Position numbers and translations under genes: made by a program
Part shown: positions 1-9,542 of the stretch, piece by piece
Layout: the number at the start of each line of letters is the position of its first letter
Position numbering within the stretch: position 1 is the stretch's first letter
Notes under the pieces: model-generated
Told to the model about the DNA's origin: nothing
Seen by the model: the letters and a program-made list of their open reading frames with translations, nothing else
The model's database searches: none
Assembly: GCA_029227035.1 (NCBI GenBank)
Contig: JAQXZD010000023.1
Coordinates: 1 to 41,543 of the forward strand
DNA length: 41,543 bases
DNA from: Lachnospiraceae bacterium
Lineage (GTDB): Bacteria; Bacillota; Clostridia; Lachnospirales; Lachnospiraceae
Direction: 5' to 3'

Positions 1-36
1 ACATGCATTGATTTTCTGCAAAAATTTAAAGGGGTG

Positions 37-64
37 TGGAATTTACCTCTGCACTGGAATTTAC
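37..64. repeat. 10-bp direct repeat, two copies
   Basis: TGGAATTTAC occurs at 37-46 and again at 55-64, an 18-bp period. It lies in the gene-free stretch upstream of the sortase and may belong to the control region of a gene beyond the left edge. Its function is unknown. Confidence 0.5.
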
Positions 65-80
65 TTTTTCAAGTTAGCTT

Positions 81-124
81 TTTCATTATTTCGTGTTGTT
101 TCGTAGTCTTTCATGTTATTTCGT
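81..124. promoter_or_regulatory. Phased TTTCRT array, possible DeoR-type operator
   Basis: The hexamer TTTCGT or TTTCAT starts at 89, 99, 109 and 119, exactly 10 bp apart, with a further TTTCAT at 81. Operators of DeoR-family sugar regulators such as AgaR are built from tandem TTTCR units of about this spacing, so an operator is a reasonable inference. Whether it serves the sortase or an unseen gene to the left cannot be decided here. Confidence 0.4.
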
Positions 125-146
125 ATAACATGGTATGGTTCAGTTC

Positions 147-176
147 TTGCATAACACCTCCATTTGCATATATAAT
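147..176 (+). promoter_or_regulatory. Probable sigma-A promoter of the sortase gene
   Basis: A -35 box TTGCAT (147-152), an 18-bp spacer and a perfect -10 box TATAAT (171-176) lie about 60 bp before the sortase start. Nothing else in 1-234 looks coding. Confidence 0.6.
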
Positions 177-234
177 AGGTTTAAAGTGTCAAAAAAACAG
201 GTGACTGTTCCAAATCGTCACCAAAGGAGTCCAT

Positions 235-1041
235 ATGAAAAAGAAAATAACCCCAAGAACCATTTTTATCACAGCCTGCATCTGCCTTCTGGTCTTCAGC
301 CTTCTCCAGATCGGCCTCCAGGCAAAGGATTATCTGCTTGGAGATTCCTCCAATCAGAAAATTGAACAGCTTTCCGGCATATCCCCTTCTGCGGCAGCCG
401 GTCTTCCTTCCGGGACCAAACCGGATCCGCTTCTGGAAGATGCCCTGTCCTGTTTTGCAGACTGTGACTTTGACGCGCTGACAAAGGCCAATGATGAGAT
501 TATCGCCTGGATCGTCATTCCCGGCACCAATATCTCCTATCCGGTCTGCCAGCATGCAGACAACCAGTACTATCTGGAGCACACCAGCAATAAAGAGGCA
601 AGCCGTATCGGTGCCATCTTCGCTGACTACCGCGTGGATGCTCCTTTTGAAGAATTCAACACCATCCTGTACGGACACCGCCTCTTAAACCAGACCATGT
701 TCTCTGCGCTCAAAACCTACCAGTCAAAGGAGAACTGGGAGAAAAATCCGTATATCTACATCTGTACGCCTGAGACCGTAAGCGTCTATGAGATCTACTC
801 CGCTTTCCGGGGCGATCCGGACGGCATCAGTTATGATGTGGGAATTCACTCGGAGAAAAAGAAACAGGCATTTATCGACTATTCGCTCTCCTGCGCAGAA
901 TACGATACCGGAATCATTCCAACCACAAAGGACAGTTTCCTCACCCTGTCCACCTGCACCGGAAGCGGACATACCCAGCGCATGATTATCCACAGCGTGC
1001 TCTGCGCGTCTGCCCCTAACCCTTCGTCCGAAGCTCAATAA
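235..1041 (+). CDS. Class B sortase
   Basis: A membrane-anchored cysteine transpeptidase of 268 residues that would cleave a sorting signal and attach a surface protein to peptidoglycan or to another protein. An N-terminal signal anchor (about residues 8-30) follows a basic start. The catalytic triad is visible: His148 in NTILYGHRL, Cys241 in the TLSTC motif, and Arg249 in QRMIIH. The pattern around the histidine (YGH, then MFSAL) and the TLSTC context are typical of class B enzymes. The start is supported by AAAGGAG seven bases upstream. No LPXTG-like substrate is encoded nearby, so the substrate is unknown. The 3' end overlaps the convergent PqqD-like gene by 26 bp. Confidence 0.9.
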   Translation: MKKKITPRTIFITACICLLVFSLLQIGLQAKDYLLGDSSNQKIEQLSGISPSAAAGLPSGTKPDPLLEDALSCFADCDFDALTKANDEIIAWIVIPGTNISYPVCQHADNQYYLEHTSNKEASRIGAIFADYRVDAPFEEFNTILYGHRLLNQTMFSALKTYQSKENWEKNPYIYICTPETVSVYEIYSAFRGDPDGISYDVGIHSEKKKQAFIDYSLSCAEYDTGIIPTTKDSFLTLSTCTGSGHTQRMIIHSVLCASAPNPSSEAQ

Positions 1042-1369
1042 AGCCGTATTCTTTTAATAATTCCAGATAAGTGATGAGCCGCTCATAGAGCGGCTCTGCT
1101 TTGTCTCCAAACCTCTTCTTTACAAGCTGTCCAATCTCATAGACATCCCTTTTACCATCCAAAAGCGGCCAAATATAGTTTCCCATCTCATCCAGATGAA
1201 TTCTTGATATCCTCGGTCTGTGGAAAATTTTCCTGGCAATCGTATGAAAAATGCCTTTATTCTCCTGCAACAGCGTAATCTTATCCTCCGCATCCGTTTC
1301 CCAGTCCAGAGTTTCCCTTCTGCCGGGAATCAGATCCAGATAATTTTCGCTTGTTTTCTTCTTTTTCAA
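1016..1369 (-). CDS. PqqD family protein
   Basis: A 117-residue protein with the winged-helix PqqD fold. PqqD-like proteins are known as peptide-binding partners (RiPP recognition elements) of radical-SAM enzymes, but many free-standing copies have unknown roles. Typical features are the segment MGNYIWPLLDGKRDVYEIGQ followed by a helix and the terminal YGFIEL. The start chosen is TTG at 1369. It overlaps the TGA stop of the upstream OPT gene (shared TTGA) and has AAAGGAG at the right spacing, whereas the in-frame ATG at 1393 has no good ribosome site. No radical-SAM enzyme or precursor peptide is nearby, so a role linked to the transporter is only an inference. Confidence 0.75.
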   Translation of the reverse strand: MKKKKTSENYLDLIPGRRETLDWETDAEDKITLLQENKGIFHTIARKIFHRPRISRIHLDEMGNYIWPLLDGKRDVYEIGQLVKKRFGDKAEPLYERLITYLELLKEYGFIELRTKG

Positions 1370-3249
1370 TTTTCCTTCTCCTTTTTTATGCATACGGATG
1401 CCACTACCACCAGAAGTGTGATTCCAGCAAGAAGCACAATTCCGCCAACTGTTCCTGTATGGACGATTCCTGAGATATCCAAAAAACCGCTGAGATTTGC
1501 CACCGCCAACAGCGCAAGAAGAATTCCCACCAGTCCTTCTCCCGCAATCATCCCGGAGCAGAACAGAATTCCCCTGTTGACCATCTCTTTTTGTTTCTTC
1601 CTGTCCACATACAGGCGAATCAATCCGCCTATCATGATGCAGGCAGACAGCTCCAGCGGCAGATACAGACCAATGGCAACCGGAAGCGCCGACACCCCCA
1701 CCAGCTCCACAACTACCGCAAGAAATACCCCAAGGAATACCAGTATCCACGGAAGATTTCCGTCCATGACTCCCTCCACAATCATCTTCATCAATGTGGC
1801 CTGGGGAGCCGGGAGCTCTGTCGTGCCAAAATTCCACGCGCTGCTCAACAGATAAAGCACCCCTCCGATGGTCAGTGCCGCACTGACGGTTCCGATAATT
1901 TCCCCAATTTGCTGCTTTTGCGGAGTTGCCCCAAGGATATAACCGGTTTTCAAGTCCTGTGATGTATCTCCCGCCATACCTGCAATAATGCAGATAATGG
2001 AACCGATTGCAATCGCTCCTTTCATCCCATGAATACCGGTATCTCCGGTTCCCTTCAGACAAAGAGTTGCAATGAGAAGAGTGGCGATTGCCATTCCGGA
2101 TACCGGATTGTTACTGCTTCCCACAAGTCCTACCATCCGCGAGGAAACCGTAGCAAAGAGGAACCCGAATACAACCACCAGAAAAGCGCCAAATAAAGAC
2201 ACCGGAATCACCGGAAGAAGCCAGATTAAAAGAACCAGAAGAAGAATCAGGGCAACCACCAGACGCATATCCATATCCCTGCCTGTACGCGCAATCTCAC
2301 CTGTGCTTCTCTTTCCCATGGATTTTACCGTATCCCGAAACGTTGTGATAATCAGCGGCAGCGATTTGACAAGACTGATGATTCCGGCGGCTGCCACCGC
2401 TCCGGCTCCGATATAGCGGATGTAGGAGGACCAGATTGCGGATGCCCCGCCGGTCTCATATATGGCTCCTATGGTTTCTGTACCCGGATAAATCACGCTG
2501 CCGCTTCCGAAGGTGACAATTGCCGGAATCAGTACAAACCAGCCGAGAACCCCTCCTGCCAGCATCTTGACAGATATTTTCGGTCCACAGATGTAACCCA
2601 CACCAATCAATGCCGGATACACTTCCGTGGAAAACTCTGTCTTAAGCATGTCAAATTTTGCCGTAATAACTCCCGGCACCGCCTTTAAGCCATCCACCAA
2701 AAACTTACCTGCCGCGGCAATTCCCATACCGGCAAATACCAGCTTTGCACTGACACCCCGTTCTTCTCCCGCCAGCAGGACCTCCGCGCAGGCTGTTCCT
2801 TCCGGATAAGGAAGCACGCCGTGTTCCCGCACAATCAGAGCGTTACGAAGAGGAACCATGAAAAGAACACCAAGCAAACCCGCACAGCCTGCAATCAAGG
2901 AGATTTCTACGATTCCCGGATTTTCCATCCTTCCCTCTCCTGCCCACAGAAACAGAACCGGCAAGGTAAAGATGGCTCCCGCCGCAAGGGATTCTCCCGC
3001 CGAACCGATAGTCTGTACCATATTGCTCTCCAACAGGGAATCCTTTTTCATGATAACGCGAATCGCCCCCATGGAAATAACCGCCGCCGGAATCGACGCG
3101 GAAACCGTCATGCCGACGCGCAATCCCAGATATGCATTTGCCGCACCGAACACCACCGCCAGCAGAATCCCCATCAGAATCGAGGTCAGGGTCAGCTCCG
3201 GTGTCACTTTTTCCGCCGGAATATACGGCTTAAATGTTTCTTTGTTCAT
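1366..3249 (-). CDS. OPT family oligopeptide transporter
   Basis: A 627-residue, highly hydrophobic membrane protein of the oligopeptide transporter (OPT/YSL) superfamily, expected to import small peptides or metal chelates by proton symport. The family N-terminus is clear: a short soluble lead (IPAEKVTPELTLTSILMGI), then the first helices with NAYLGLRVGMTVSASIPAA. About 14 membrane segments can be followed, and the SSNNPVSGMAIAT motif lies in the middle. The start ATG is preceded by AAAGGA. The gene ends overlapping the start of the PqqD-like gene, so the two are translationally coupled. It begins just after the terminator of the large operon at 3362-16539 and therefore should have its own promoter, which I could not define. 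Confidence 0.9.
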   Translation of the reverse strand: MNKETFKPYIPAEKVTPELTLTSILMGILLAVVFGAANAYLGLRVGMTVSASIPAAVISMGAIRVIMKKDSLLESNMVQTIGSAGESLAAGAIFTLPVLFLWAGEGRMENPGIVEISLIAGCAGLLGVLFMVPLRNALIVREHGVLPYPEGTACAEVLLAGEERGVSAKLVFAGMGIAAAGKFLVDGLKAVPGVITAKFDMLKTEFSTEVYPALIGVGYICGPKISVKMLAGGVLGWFVLIPAIVTFGSGSVIYPGTETIGAIYETGGASAIWSSYIRYIGAGAVAAAGIISLVKSLPLIITTFRDTVKSMGKRSTGEIARTGRDMDMRLVVALILLLVLLIWLLPVIPVSLFGAFLVVVFGFLFATVSSRMVGLVGSSNNPVSGMAIATLLIATLCLKGTGDTGIHGMKGAIAIGSIICIIAGMAGDTSQDLKTGYILGATPQKQQIGEIIGTVSAALTIGGVLYLLSSAWNFGTTELPAPQATLMKMIVEGVMDGNLPWILVFLGVFLAVVVELVGVSALPVAIGLYLPLELSACIMIGGLIRLYVDRKKQKEMVNRGILFCSGMIAGEGLVGILLALLAVANLSGFLDISGIVHTGTVGGIVLLAGITLLVVVASVCIKKEKEN

Positions 3250-3320
3250 AATATGATTATCCTTTCTGCTTTATTACCCACCAGAATGTAGCATGCGGAA
3301 ATCATAGCAGATTATGACAA

Positions 3321-3358
3321 AGAAAAAAAGGAGGCTGCCGCAATTGGCAGCAACTCCC
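3321..3358 (-). terminator. Rho-independent terminator of the MoxR/VWA operon
   Basis: Read on the minus strand, GGAG..GCTGCC pairs with GGCAGC..CTCC around a short loop and is followed by TTTTTTTCTTT. It sits four bases after the stop codon at 3362. Confidence 0.85.
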
Positions 3359-3361
3359 TAA

Positions 3362-5095
3362 TTAAGCTCTCCGATATCTGTTAAAACAGGAATAAATTTC
3401 CTGTATACGAGGGATTGCATAGCCCCCCGGAATATAATTTCCCTCTGCAAAAAAGGAAAGTCCCTTTTCTTCAAGCTGCTTTCCAAGATACTCTGCAATC
3501 TCCGAAAGCGTCTTCTTTCCATCAACCAGATGCTCCACGGCATACTTAAGCAAAAGTCCAAGCGCAGCCGTCTGCTCACTGTCCACAAGCTGTTCAATAT
3601 AACGAAGATCCACGGTCTGCTTTCCGATGGAAAAACCATCCTTTCCCTGTACCTTTACCTTAAGGCGCTCCGGCTCGCCCTGCCGGACCGCTCCTGTCCG
3701 ATAATCCCTCCGGCGGGTTGCACCGTTCTTATCCTTTGTCATGATGCGACAGCTCTTTGGAAATGCAAATGCAGCCGGTTTCTCATCGGAAATCGGAAAC
3801 TGCGCACACAAGGCTTTCGCCTTCTCTGTAATATCAACCGGTCTGTAACTGTCCATCTGAAGAATCGTGTCCGCAATATGGAAAAAGGCTCCGGAGCTTC
3901 CAGCCACAAGAATGGTGGAAATCCCGGCTTCCCGATACAGCTCCCCGGCGCGCGCCAGAAATGGTGTAATCGGCTCCTTATCCGGACTTACCACCTTCTG
4001 CATAAACGCATCCCGCACCATAAAATTTGTTGCGGATGTATCCTCGTCCAGAAGAAATACACGGCTCTTTGCCTCCATTCCCTCCACGATTCCTGCCGCC
4101 TGCGAAGTACTTCCGCTTGCATCCTCCGTCGAAAAGCTGTGGGTATCCTTCTTATTCGGAAGGTCATTGATAAACATGGAAATATCCACATCCTTAATAA
4201 ATCTTCCGTCCTCGGAGCGAAGCTTTAACGCCGTATCATCCGTTATTACATACTCTCGTCCGTCTCCTGCAATGTGATTGTATACACCTAATTCCAAAGC
4301 ATTAAGAAGTGTGGATTTTCCATGATAGCCACCACCGACAATTAAGGTGATTCCCTCCGGAATTCCCATTCCGGTCATCTCTCCGCGGTGCGGAAGTTTT
4401 AAGGTAATCCGCATGGATTCCGGCGAAGAAAAAGGTACGGAACCTTTCATGGGCTTTGAAGAAATTCCGCTCTCCCGCGGAAGAATCGCTCCATCCGCCA
4501 CAAAAGCAACCAGTCCATGCTCTCTCAGTGCCTCACGGATTGCCTGCTGATCCTCTGCCAGCTCAATGGCAAGTCTTAATGCCTCTGCATCCAGATTCTT
4601 ATAATATAACGACCTGCGGACACATTCCGGAAGATACTCAAACAGGATTTTCTCCAGTTCCCGCGCATTGATGGTTCTTCCATTTGCCGGAAATCCGACG
4701 GCAAACCGCACGGTAATCCCCTTTGGACTAACTTCACAGGCTGTGCGCTTCAGCACCTCCTGCTTACAGTGTGTCACCGAAATCAATCCGCTTTTTCCGG
4801 AACCCTTTGCCCGAAAAGTATAATGATTCACCTGCTCCTCAAACCTGCGTGTCAAAAAATCTGCCAGTGCCGTGCGTGTCAGCTCATCCTTTCTGCAGAA
4901 TTCCGGGAAACCGGAATCCTTCTGTTCCACAAATATACTGACACATGACGGCGCCGCAAACGGATCTCCCTGTACATGATCGATGGACAACCGAAATCCT
5001 GTAAACTGATAACATCCCTTTAAGGACTTGTACTGCGGATACCCTTTGTGGTCGATACTCCGCAGGCTGTTTGCCAAATCTCTTTCTGACTGCAT
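3362..5095 (-). CDS. ABC-class ATPase (COG3044-type)
   Basis: A 577-residue soluble ATPase of the family called predicted ATPase of the ABC class; the cellular role of the family is not established. The Walker A segment GGGYHGKST lies at about residues 254-262. A signature-like DASGSTSQ follows at about 325-332, and Walker B with the family motif LLDEDTSATNFMVRD at about 348-362. The N-terminal 240 residues form the family-specific domain. The length is normal. The start has AGGAG seven bases upstream. The gene follows the triple-VWA gene after only 10 bp and ends at a terminator, so it is the last gene of that operon. No membrane segments are seen; it is not a transporter subunit. Confidence 0.85.
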   Translation of the reverse strand: MQSERDLANSLRSIDHKGYPQYKSLKGCYQFTGFRLSIDHVQGDPFAAPSCVSIFVEQKDSGFPEFCRKDELTRTALADFLTRRFEEQVNHYTFRAKGSGKSGLISVTHCKQEVLKRTACEVSPKGITVRFAVGFPANGRTINARELEKILFEYLPECVRRSLYYKNLDAEALRLAIELAEDQQAIREALREHGLVAFVADGAILPRESGISSKPMKGSVPFSSPESMRITLKLPHRGEMTGMGIPEGITLIVGGGYHGKSTLLNALELGVYNHIAGDGREYVITDDTALKLRSEDGRFIKDVDISMFINDLPNKKDTHSFSTEDASGSTSQAAGIVEGMEAKSRVFLLDEDTSATNFMVRDAFMQKVVSPDKEPITPFLARAGELYREAGISTILVAGSSGAFFHIADTILQMDSYRPVDITEKAKALCAQFPISDEKPAAFAFPKSCRIMTKDKNGATRRRDYRTGAVRQGEPERLKVKVQGKDGFSIGKQTVDLRYIEQLVDSEQTAALGLLLKYAVEHLVDGKKTLSEIAEYLGKQLEEKGLSFFAEGNYIPGGYAIPRIQEIYSCFNRYRRA

Positions 5096-5105
5096 CTCTG
5101 ATCTC

Positions 5106-8100
5106 CTATTGATTTCTCTGATTTTTCTTGTTCAGCAGTGCCGAGGTATCCAGTGTCGGCTGTTCCTTCTTTTTCTGCGTATCCCTGCGTTTCTTTGCTT
5201 TTACGGGTGCCTGCTCTTTCTGTACCTTTTTCTCTTCCGGCTCTGCTTTCTCCTCTGCCATTATATGCTTTTTCCGGCGGTTCGTAAAGCGTCCCCTGAA
5301 ATACTGATACAGCCTTGTATCCTGCGGCACAAAGCAGAACCTGCGCATGGCAATATCCATGACAAACCAGATAATTGCAAGAATGAGAAGAAGTCTTGTC
5401 AGGTTGTATTTTCCTCTTGCAGAAGTCTTTCGGCTCTTCCAGAAATTGTCATCCGGCCTGATCAGTTTTCCGTACTTTTTGACAAAGGCACAGAATTTCT
5501 CACCGGTCAGCGCAAATTTATACTCATCCGAATACTGCACAACCGCCGCTGTCGTTATGGCATTCTCCGTCTCCTCCCCGTTCATCCTCCGAACACTCAG
5601 ATTATAGATTCCGGTGATGTCCGTATCCAGAGAAGTCTCAAACACTCCCGGCGCCGTTGCCTGCAGCTTCTGTGTCTTCGTGTTTCCCTCCGGATCGGTA
5701 TAGACCGCCTCCACGGAAGTATTCTCCGCATAATCCGAAGCTCTGTACAAAATCTGTGTGCTTCCGTGCACGGTTGTCACATCCAGGGAATCTTCACCCG
5801 GTCCTGTATTTCCGGCGCTGTAATCCATGATGCGCTTCCAGAGCTGGACATAATCGTCATAACCTGCCAGACTGCTGCTCCACCGGTTGGTTACATCCGT
5901 GTTCCATGCCACCGTATGTCCCAGTCCGTACTGCATCACGGACAAAATCGGATTCTTCTTCTCCGACTCTGCAATCAGCACATTCGCTGACGCTTTCGGC
6001 GTTGCACTGACATATCCAAGAATTTTCGGCCAGCCGTCCTCATACAGCCCTTTCGTAATCGCATGGGAATTGTTTGCTGCCAGAGAAAATGTTCCGTTCT
6101 GCAGATAAGTTTCACCGCTTAAATAAACCTCCTGGGCAAAGATCTTCGGAATATCCGTAGAGATGTCCGAATAATAATATCTGCCGTCACAGTTCTCCGC
6201 AAGCCGCTCTAAAAGGTTCGTATCCGCCCCCGTTCCCACAGCAACCGTGGAAAGGGTGACACCCTCCTCCTGATAAGCAGCAATCGCATCATCAAAATAG
6301 GAAGTCTCTCCCTGTCCGTCCGTAAGAAGTACCACATGTTTCACGGAAGCATCACTCTCCTGAATACACTTGAGTGCCTCCTTAAGCGCCGGCTTAATCG
6401 TGGTGCCGCCTCCCTCCGGAATGGCCTCAATCACTTCATGAATATGCTCCTTATCCGCCGCCTCCGTAATCGGAAGCTGCCACTTATACACATCGTCAAA
6501 GGTGAGCACTCCCACATAATCTTTGTCCCGAAGCGCATCCACTGCCTCTTTTGCCGCCGTAATTGCCAGATCCAGATTGGTCGCACCTCCTGCGGCGTCT
6601 GCAATATCACTCATACTTCCGGAGCGGTCAATCACCATAACCATGGCAAGGGAAGGCTGCTCGTTCATACCGCGCGGCTCCATATCCACCGGCAGAATCT
6701 TTTCCAGCTCCGTATCCCGGTATCCGCCCAATGCATAGCTTTCCTCCCCGCCGCAGCAGACCAGACCGCAGCCGTAATCTTTGACATAAGTGTCAATGCT
6801 GTTCAAAAATCCTTCCGGCAGATCATCCCGGTATACATTCTCCAAAACAATGCTCTTATAAGCCAACATCTCTTCCAGACTTTGCGGCGCATTGATTGCG
6901 GAGACCACATGATAATTACAGCCTGCCGTCTTGAGCAGATTGGAAAACTGTGTGCTGTCCTCCTTCATACCGGATATCACAAGCACTCGCGGCACGGTGT
7001 TGATTACCGCATAGGCACTGTAGCTGTTGTTCTCTTCACAGGTATCGCCTGCGGCAACCACACTCACCTTAAGACTCTCTGCCGTATCTGCTGTCACCTT
7101 CTGTTTCAGGACAAACCGGTTGGTTCCTTTGTTCAGATGTACCTTTGTCTTTGTTTTCTTACTTTTTCCCTTGATTACTTCAATCGCTGCATCCGTATCA
7201 TAATTGCTCACAACCGTCACTGTCATGGAATACGCATCCCCGGCATACAGATAAGCCGGCATCTCAACCTGTTCCATGTATGCATCTTTTCCCTGCGTGG
7301 TCTCATAAACCACCGACAGAAGCTCTACCTGTCGCGATTTCAGTACCGATGCCGTACTCTCCAGATCTCCCTTGGTCTCCTTGCCGTCGGTCAGGATGAC
7401 AAGCCGTCCCGACGTATCCTCCGGTATCATGGAAAGTCCTCTTGACACTGCTGCCTCCAGATTGGTTGCCGTCTTATCCGGAACAGACATAATCCCGGAA
7501 AAGCCCCTCTCCTTAGTCAGAAACTGCTCCACCAGAGAGTTGTTTCCAAAGGTCACAATTCCGTACTGGTTCTTATCCGGCATCTTACTGATTTTTTCCG
7601 ACAGATAATCATCCATGGCCTCCAGATTCTGTTCGTTACTGTTGGAGATATCAACCAGAAAAATCGTGGTATTTGCAGCACCCGATTTGCGAACGGATAC
7701 CCCAAGCACAGCAAGCACCACAAGAAGCAGGCTGATTACCCGCACCGCAAAATAGAATTTTTTTGTCTTTCTCTGCTGTCTTACATACAGAATCCACTCC
7801 AGAATCATCAGAATCAATGCCAGAATCAATAAAACATTCCGAAGCTGTTTTCGCACAAGCTGCCCCTGATAAGATGATGTTCCGGAAACCTGTTCTGCCG
7901 TAATTCTTCCGTCCGACTGTGTGGAAGCCGCAAAACGCACCACATAATGCTCCTTGATCTCTCCTGCTTCCACAGTAAAAATTCCTGCATGCTCCGTAGG
8001 TGCCTCGATGGTATCGGTGTCCACCTCATTCTGCGGATGAAACAGCACTTTTTCTCCCGCCTCATATACATTCTGTGCAAGCAGGGAACTGTCTCCCAGA

Positions 8101-9542
8101 AATCCCAGCGCATTTGCCATAAACACCGGGAATTCCGGCTGGAGGGCAAAATCCGATTCCCGGATGTCAAAGCCTATGACCACCTGCCGGATTCCGTCAT
8201 GCTCACCATAGTAACCGGCACAGTCCTCGCCATTCCACAAAAATCCGGTTGCCCACTCCGGCAGGTCATAGACATAAGTCTTGTTCACACCCACCGCAAA
8301 GTTTGTAATGCCTGCCGTAAGCTCCGTATCGGACACCGACAGACTGACATTCTTCACCTGCTGACCGGCACCGGCCTTATCGAAAAATACCATATGGCTC
8401 GCCGTATCGTTTTTCTTTTCCGCCGTATCCGCATCATAGATACGGATGGTGTCCTTCTTTACATCCAGCGTGCTCTCTTCTTTCGCCTTAGTAAGATTCT
8501 GCCCGGTAACCGCCTGATAGGCTTTCTCGATATAAGTATTTCCGTTTCCCACCAGAACGGCATCCACAGCCTCTGCCGTATCCGCCAGCGCATAGCAGAC
8601 ATTATCCGCATCCAGAGAATCCCCTTCTGTACTGTCTGCAAAATGAACAGAGGATATTTCCGTGCGAAGAGGCTCTCCCTTCCAGTCAATTTTCTCAAAC
8701 AGACAGGTGCTATTCTCTTGTGCCTCTAAAGAAAGTTTACGAACCGCAAGAAGCTTATCCCCTTCATAGAGACTGAGTTCCAGCTCTGCTGTATGATCAC
8801 TGTAATTGACCAGTCCGGCTGCCGCCGTATAACCGTCCTTTTCCTTCGCACAGGAAAGAAAGGTTCCCGCAACATTCGATACCGGTTCTCCCATCACACG
8901 AATTTCCGCAGACAAAAGCTTTGTAAAATCTTCTGCATACCGGGCACCGGTTCCGTCCGTAAAGACAAGCACATTACTTGCCTTCTTCTGCTCCCCGTCT
9001 CCGCAGAGTGTCTCCACGGTTCCCACCGCATCGGACAGTTTGCCTTCCGTATCCGTACAACTGATCTGTTTCAGCTCCCGGTACAGTTCCGTCTTATCGG
9101 AAACATTGACAGACACCGGAGTGGTTCCGCAGCCATCCGTTGTCACTATGGAAAAATGTGCTCCTTCGGAAGCTTCAATATAATTCTTTGCCTCTTTTAC
9201 GGCCTGCTCAATCCGCATGGTTCCATCCGAATTCTTATGCTGCATACTGCCGCTGGTATCAAGCACAAGAACCGTATTTCCGCCGCTGTTTCCCTGCCTG
9301 CGGATATACGGAGACATCAGGGAAAGTATCAGAAGGAGCAGTATTACTATCTGAAGATACATCAGAAGATTGTGAATGAATTTCTCTAGAAAAGTCTTAG
9401 ACTGCCTGTTTTTGAACAATTTTTCCCACAAAATATTGGAAGATACCTTCGTATCCTTTCCCTTTGGTACCAGCAAATATAGAATGATTACAATTGGAAC
9501 CGCCAGCAGAAAAGCAAGCGGCCATAAGCTTTCAAATATCAT
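5106..9542 (-). CDS. Large BatA-like membrane protein with three VWA domains
   Basis: A 1478-residue protein of unknown function. In order: BatA-like N-terminus with two membrane helices (about 6-26 and 59-77); VWA 1 with MIDAS D95-T-S-G-S; a beta-rich region; two more helices (about 567-587 and 598-616); VWA 2 with D631-I-S-N-S; an Ig-like segment; a class I amidotransferase-like fold (about 850-955, CGGEESYALGG); VWA 3 with D972-R-S-G-S; a last helix near 1400; and a Lys/Glu-rich tail. All three MIDAS motifs keep the metal-binding residues. VWA proteins encoded with MoxR ATPases usually act together as metal-dependent adaptors. The gene overlaps the DUF58 gene by 11 bp. Partner and substrate are unknown. 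Confidence 0.85.
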   Translation of the reverse strand: MIFESLWPLAFLLAVPIVIILYLLVPKGKDTKVSSNILWEKLFKNRQSKTFLEKFIHNLLMYLQIVILLLLILSLMSPYIRRQGNSGGNTVLVLDTSGSMQHKNSDGTMRIEQAVKEAKNYIEASEGAHFSIVTTDGCGTTPVSVNVSDKTELYRELKQISCTDTEGKLSDAVGTVETLCGDGEQKKASNVLVFTDGTGARYAEDFTKLLSAEIRVMGEPVSNVAGTFLSCAKEKDGYTAAAGLVNYSDHTAELELSLYEGDKLLAVRKLSLEAQENSTCLFEKIDWKGEPLRTEISSVHFADSTEGDSLDADNVCYALADTAEAVDAVLVGNGNTYIEKAYQAVTGQNLTKAKEESTLDVKKDTIRIYDADTAEKKNDTASHMVFFDKAGAGQQVKNVSLSVSDTELTAGITNFAVGVNKTYVYDLPEWATGFLWNGEDCAGYYGEHDGIRQVVIGFDIRESDFALQPEFPVFMANALGFLGDSSLLAQNVYEAGEKVLFHPQNEVDTDTIEAPTEHAGIFTVEAGEIKEHYVVRFAASTQSDGRITAEQVSGTSSYQGQLVRKQLRNVLLILALILMILEWILYVRQQRKTKKFYFAVRVISLLLVVLAVLGVSVRKSGAANTTIFLVDISNSNEQNLEAMDDYLSEKISKMPDKNQYGIVTFGNNSLVEQFLTKERGFSGIMSVPDKTATNLEAAVSRGLSMIPEDTSGRLVILTDGKETKGDLESTASVLKSRQVELLSVVYETTQGKDAYMEQVEMPAYLYAGDAYSMTVTVVSNYDTDAAIEVIKGKSKKTKTKVHLNKGTNRFVLKQKVTADTAESLKVSVVAAGDTCEENNSYSAYAVINTVPRVLVISGMKEDSTQFSNLLKTAGCNYHVVSAINAPQSLEEMLAYKSIVLENVYRDDLPEGFLNSIDTYVKDYGCGLVCCGGEESYALGGYRDTELEKILPVDMEPRGMNEQPSLAMVMVIDRSGSMSDIADAAGGATNLDLAITAAKEAVDALRDKDYVGVLTFDDVYKWQLPITEAADKEHIHEVIEAIPEGGGTTIKPALKEALKCIQESDASVKHVVLLTDGQGETSYFDDAIAAYQEEGVTLSTVAVGTGADTNLLERLAENCDGRYYYSDISTDIPKIFAQEVYLSGETYLQNGTFSLAANNSHAITKGLYEDGWPKILGYVSATPKASANVLIAESEKKNPILSVMQYGLGHTVAWNTDVTNRWSSSLAGYDDYVQLWKRIMDYSAGNTGPGEDSLDVTTVHGSTQILYRASDYAENTSVEAVYTDPEGNTKTQKLQATAPGVFETSLDTDITGIYNLSVRRMNGEETENAITTAAVVQYSDEYKFALTGEKFCAFVKKYGKLIRPDDNFWKSRKTSARGKYNLTRLLLILAIIWFVMDIAMRRFCFVPQDTRLYQYFRGRFTNRRKKHIMAEEKAEPEEKKVQKEQAPVKAKKRRDTQKKKEQPTLDTSALLNKKNQRNQ

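Noticed and set aside
1370-2062. Long N-terminal extension of the PqqD-like gene
   Set aside because: It overlaps the OPT transporter in another frame; the TTG at 1369 with AAAGGAG is a better start.
5028-5990. Plus-strand open frame of 320 codons
   Set aside because: It is antisense to the ABC-class ATPase start and the VWA gene end, without domain features.
6336-7445. Plus-strand open frame of 369 codons
   Set aside because: It lies wholly within the VWA gene on the other strand, is rich in His, Arg, Cys and Ile runs typical of shadow frames, and has no ribosome site.
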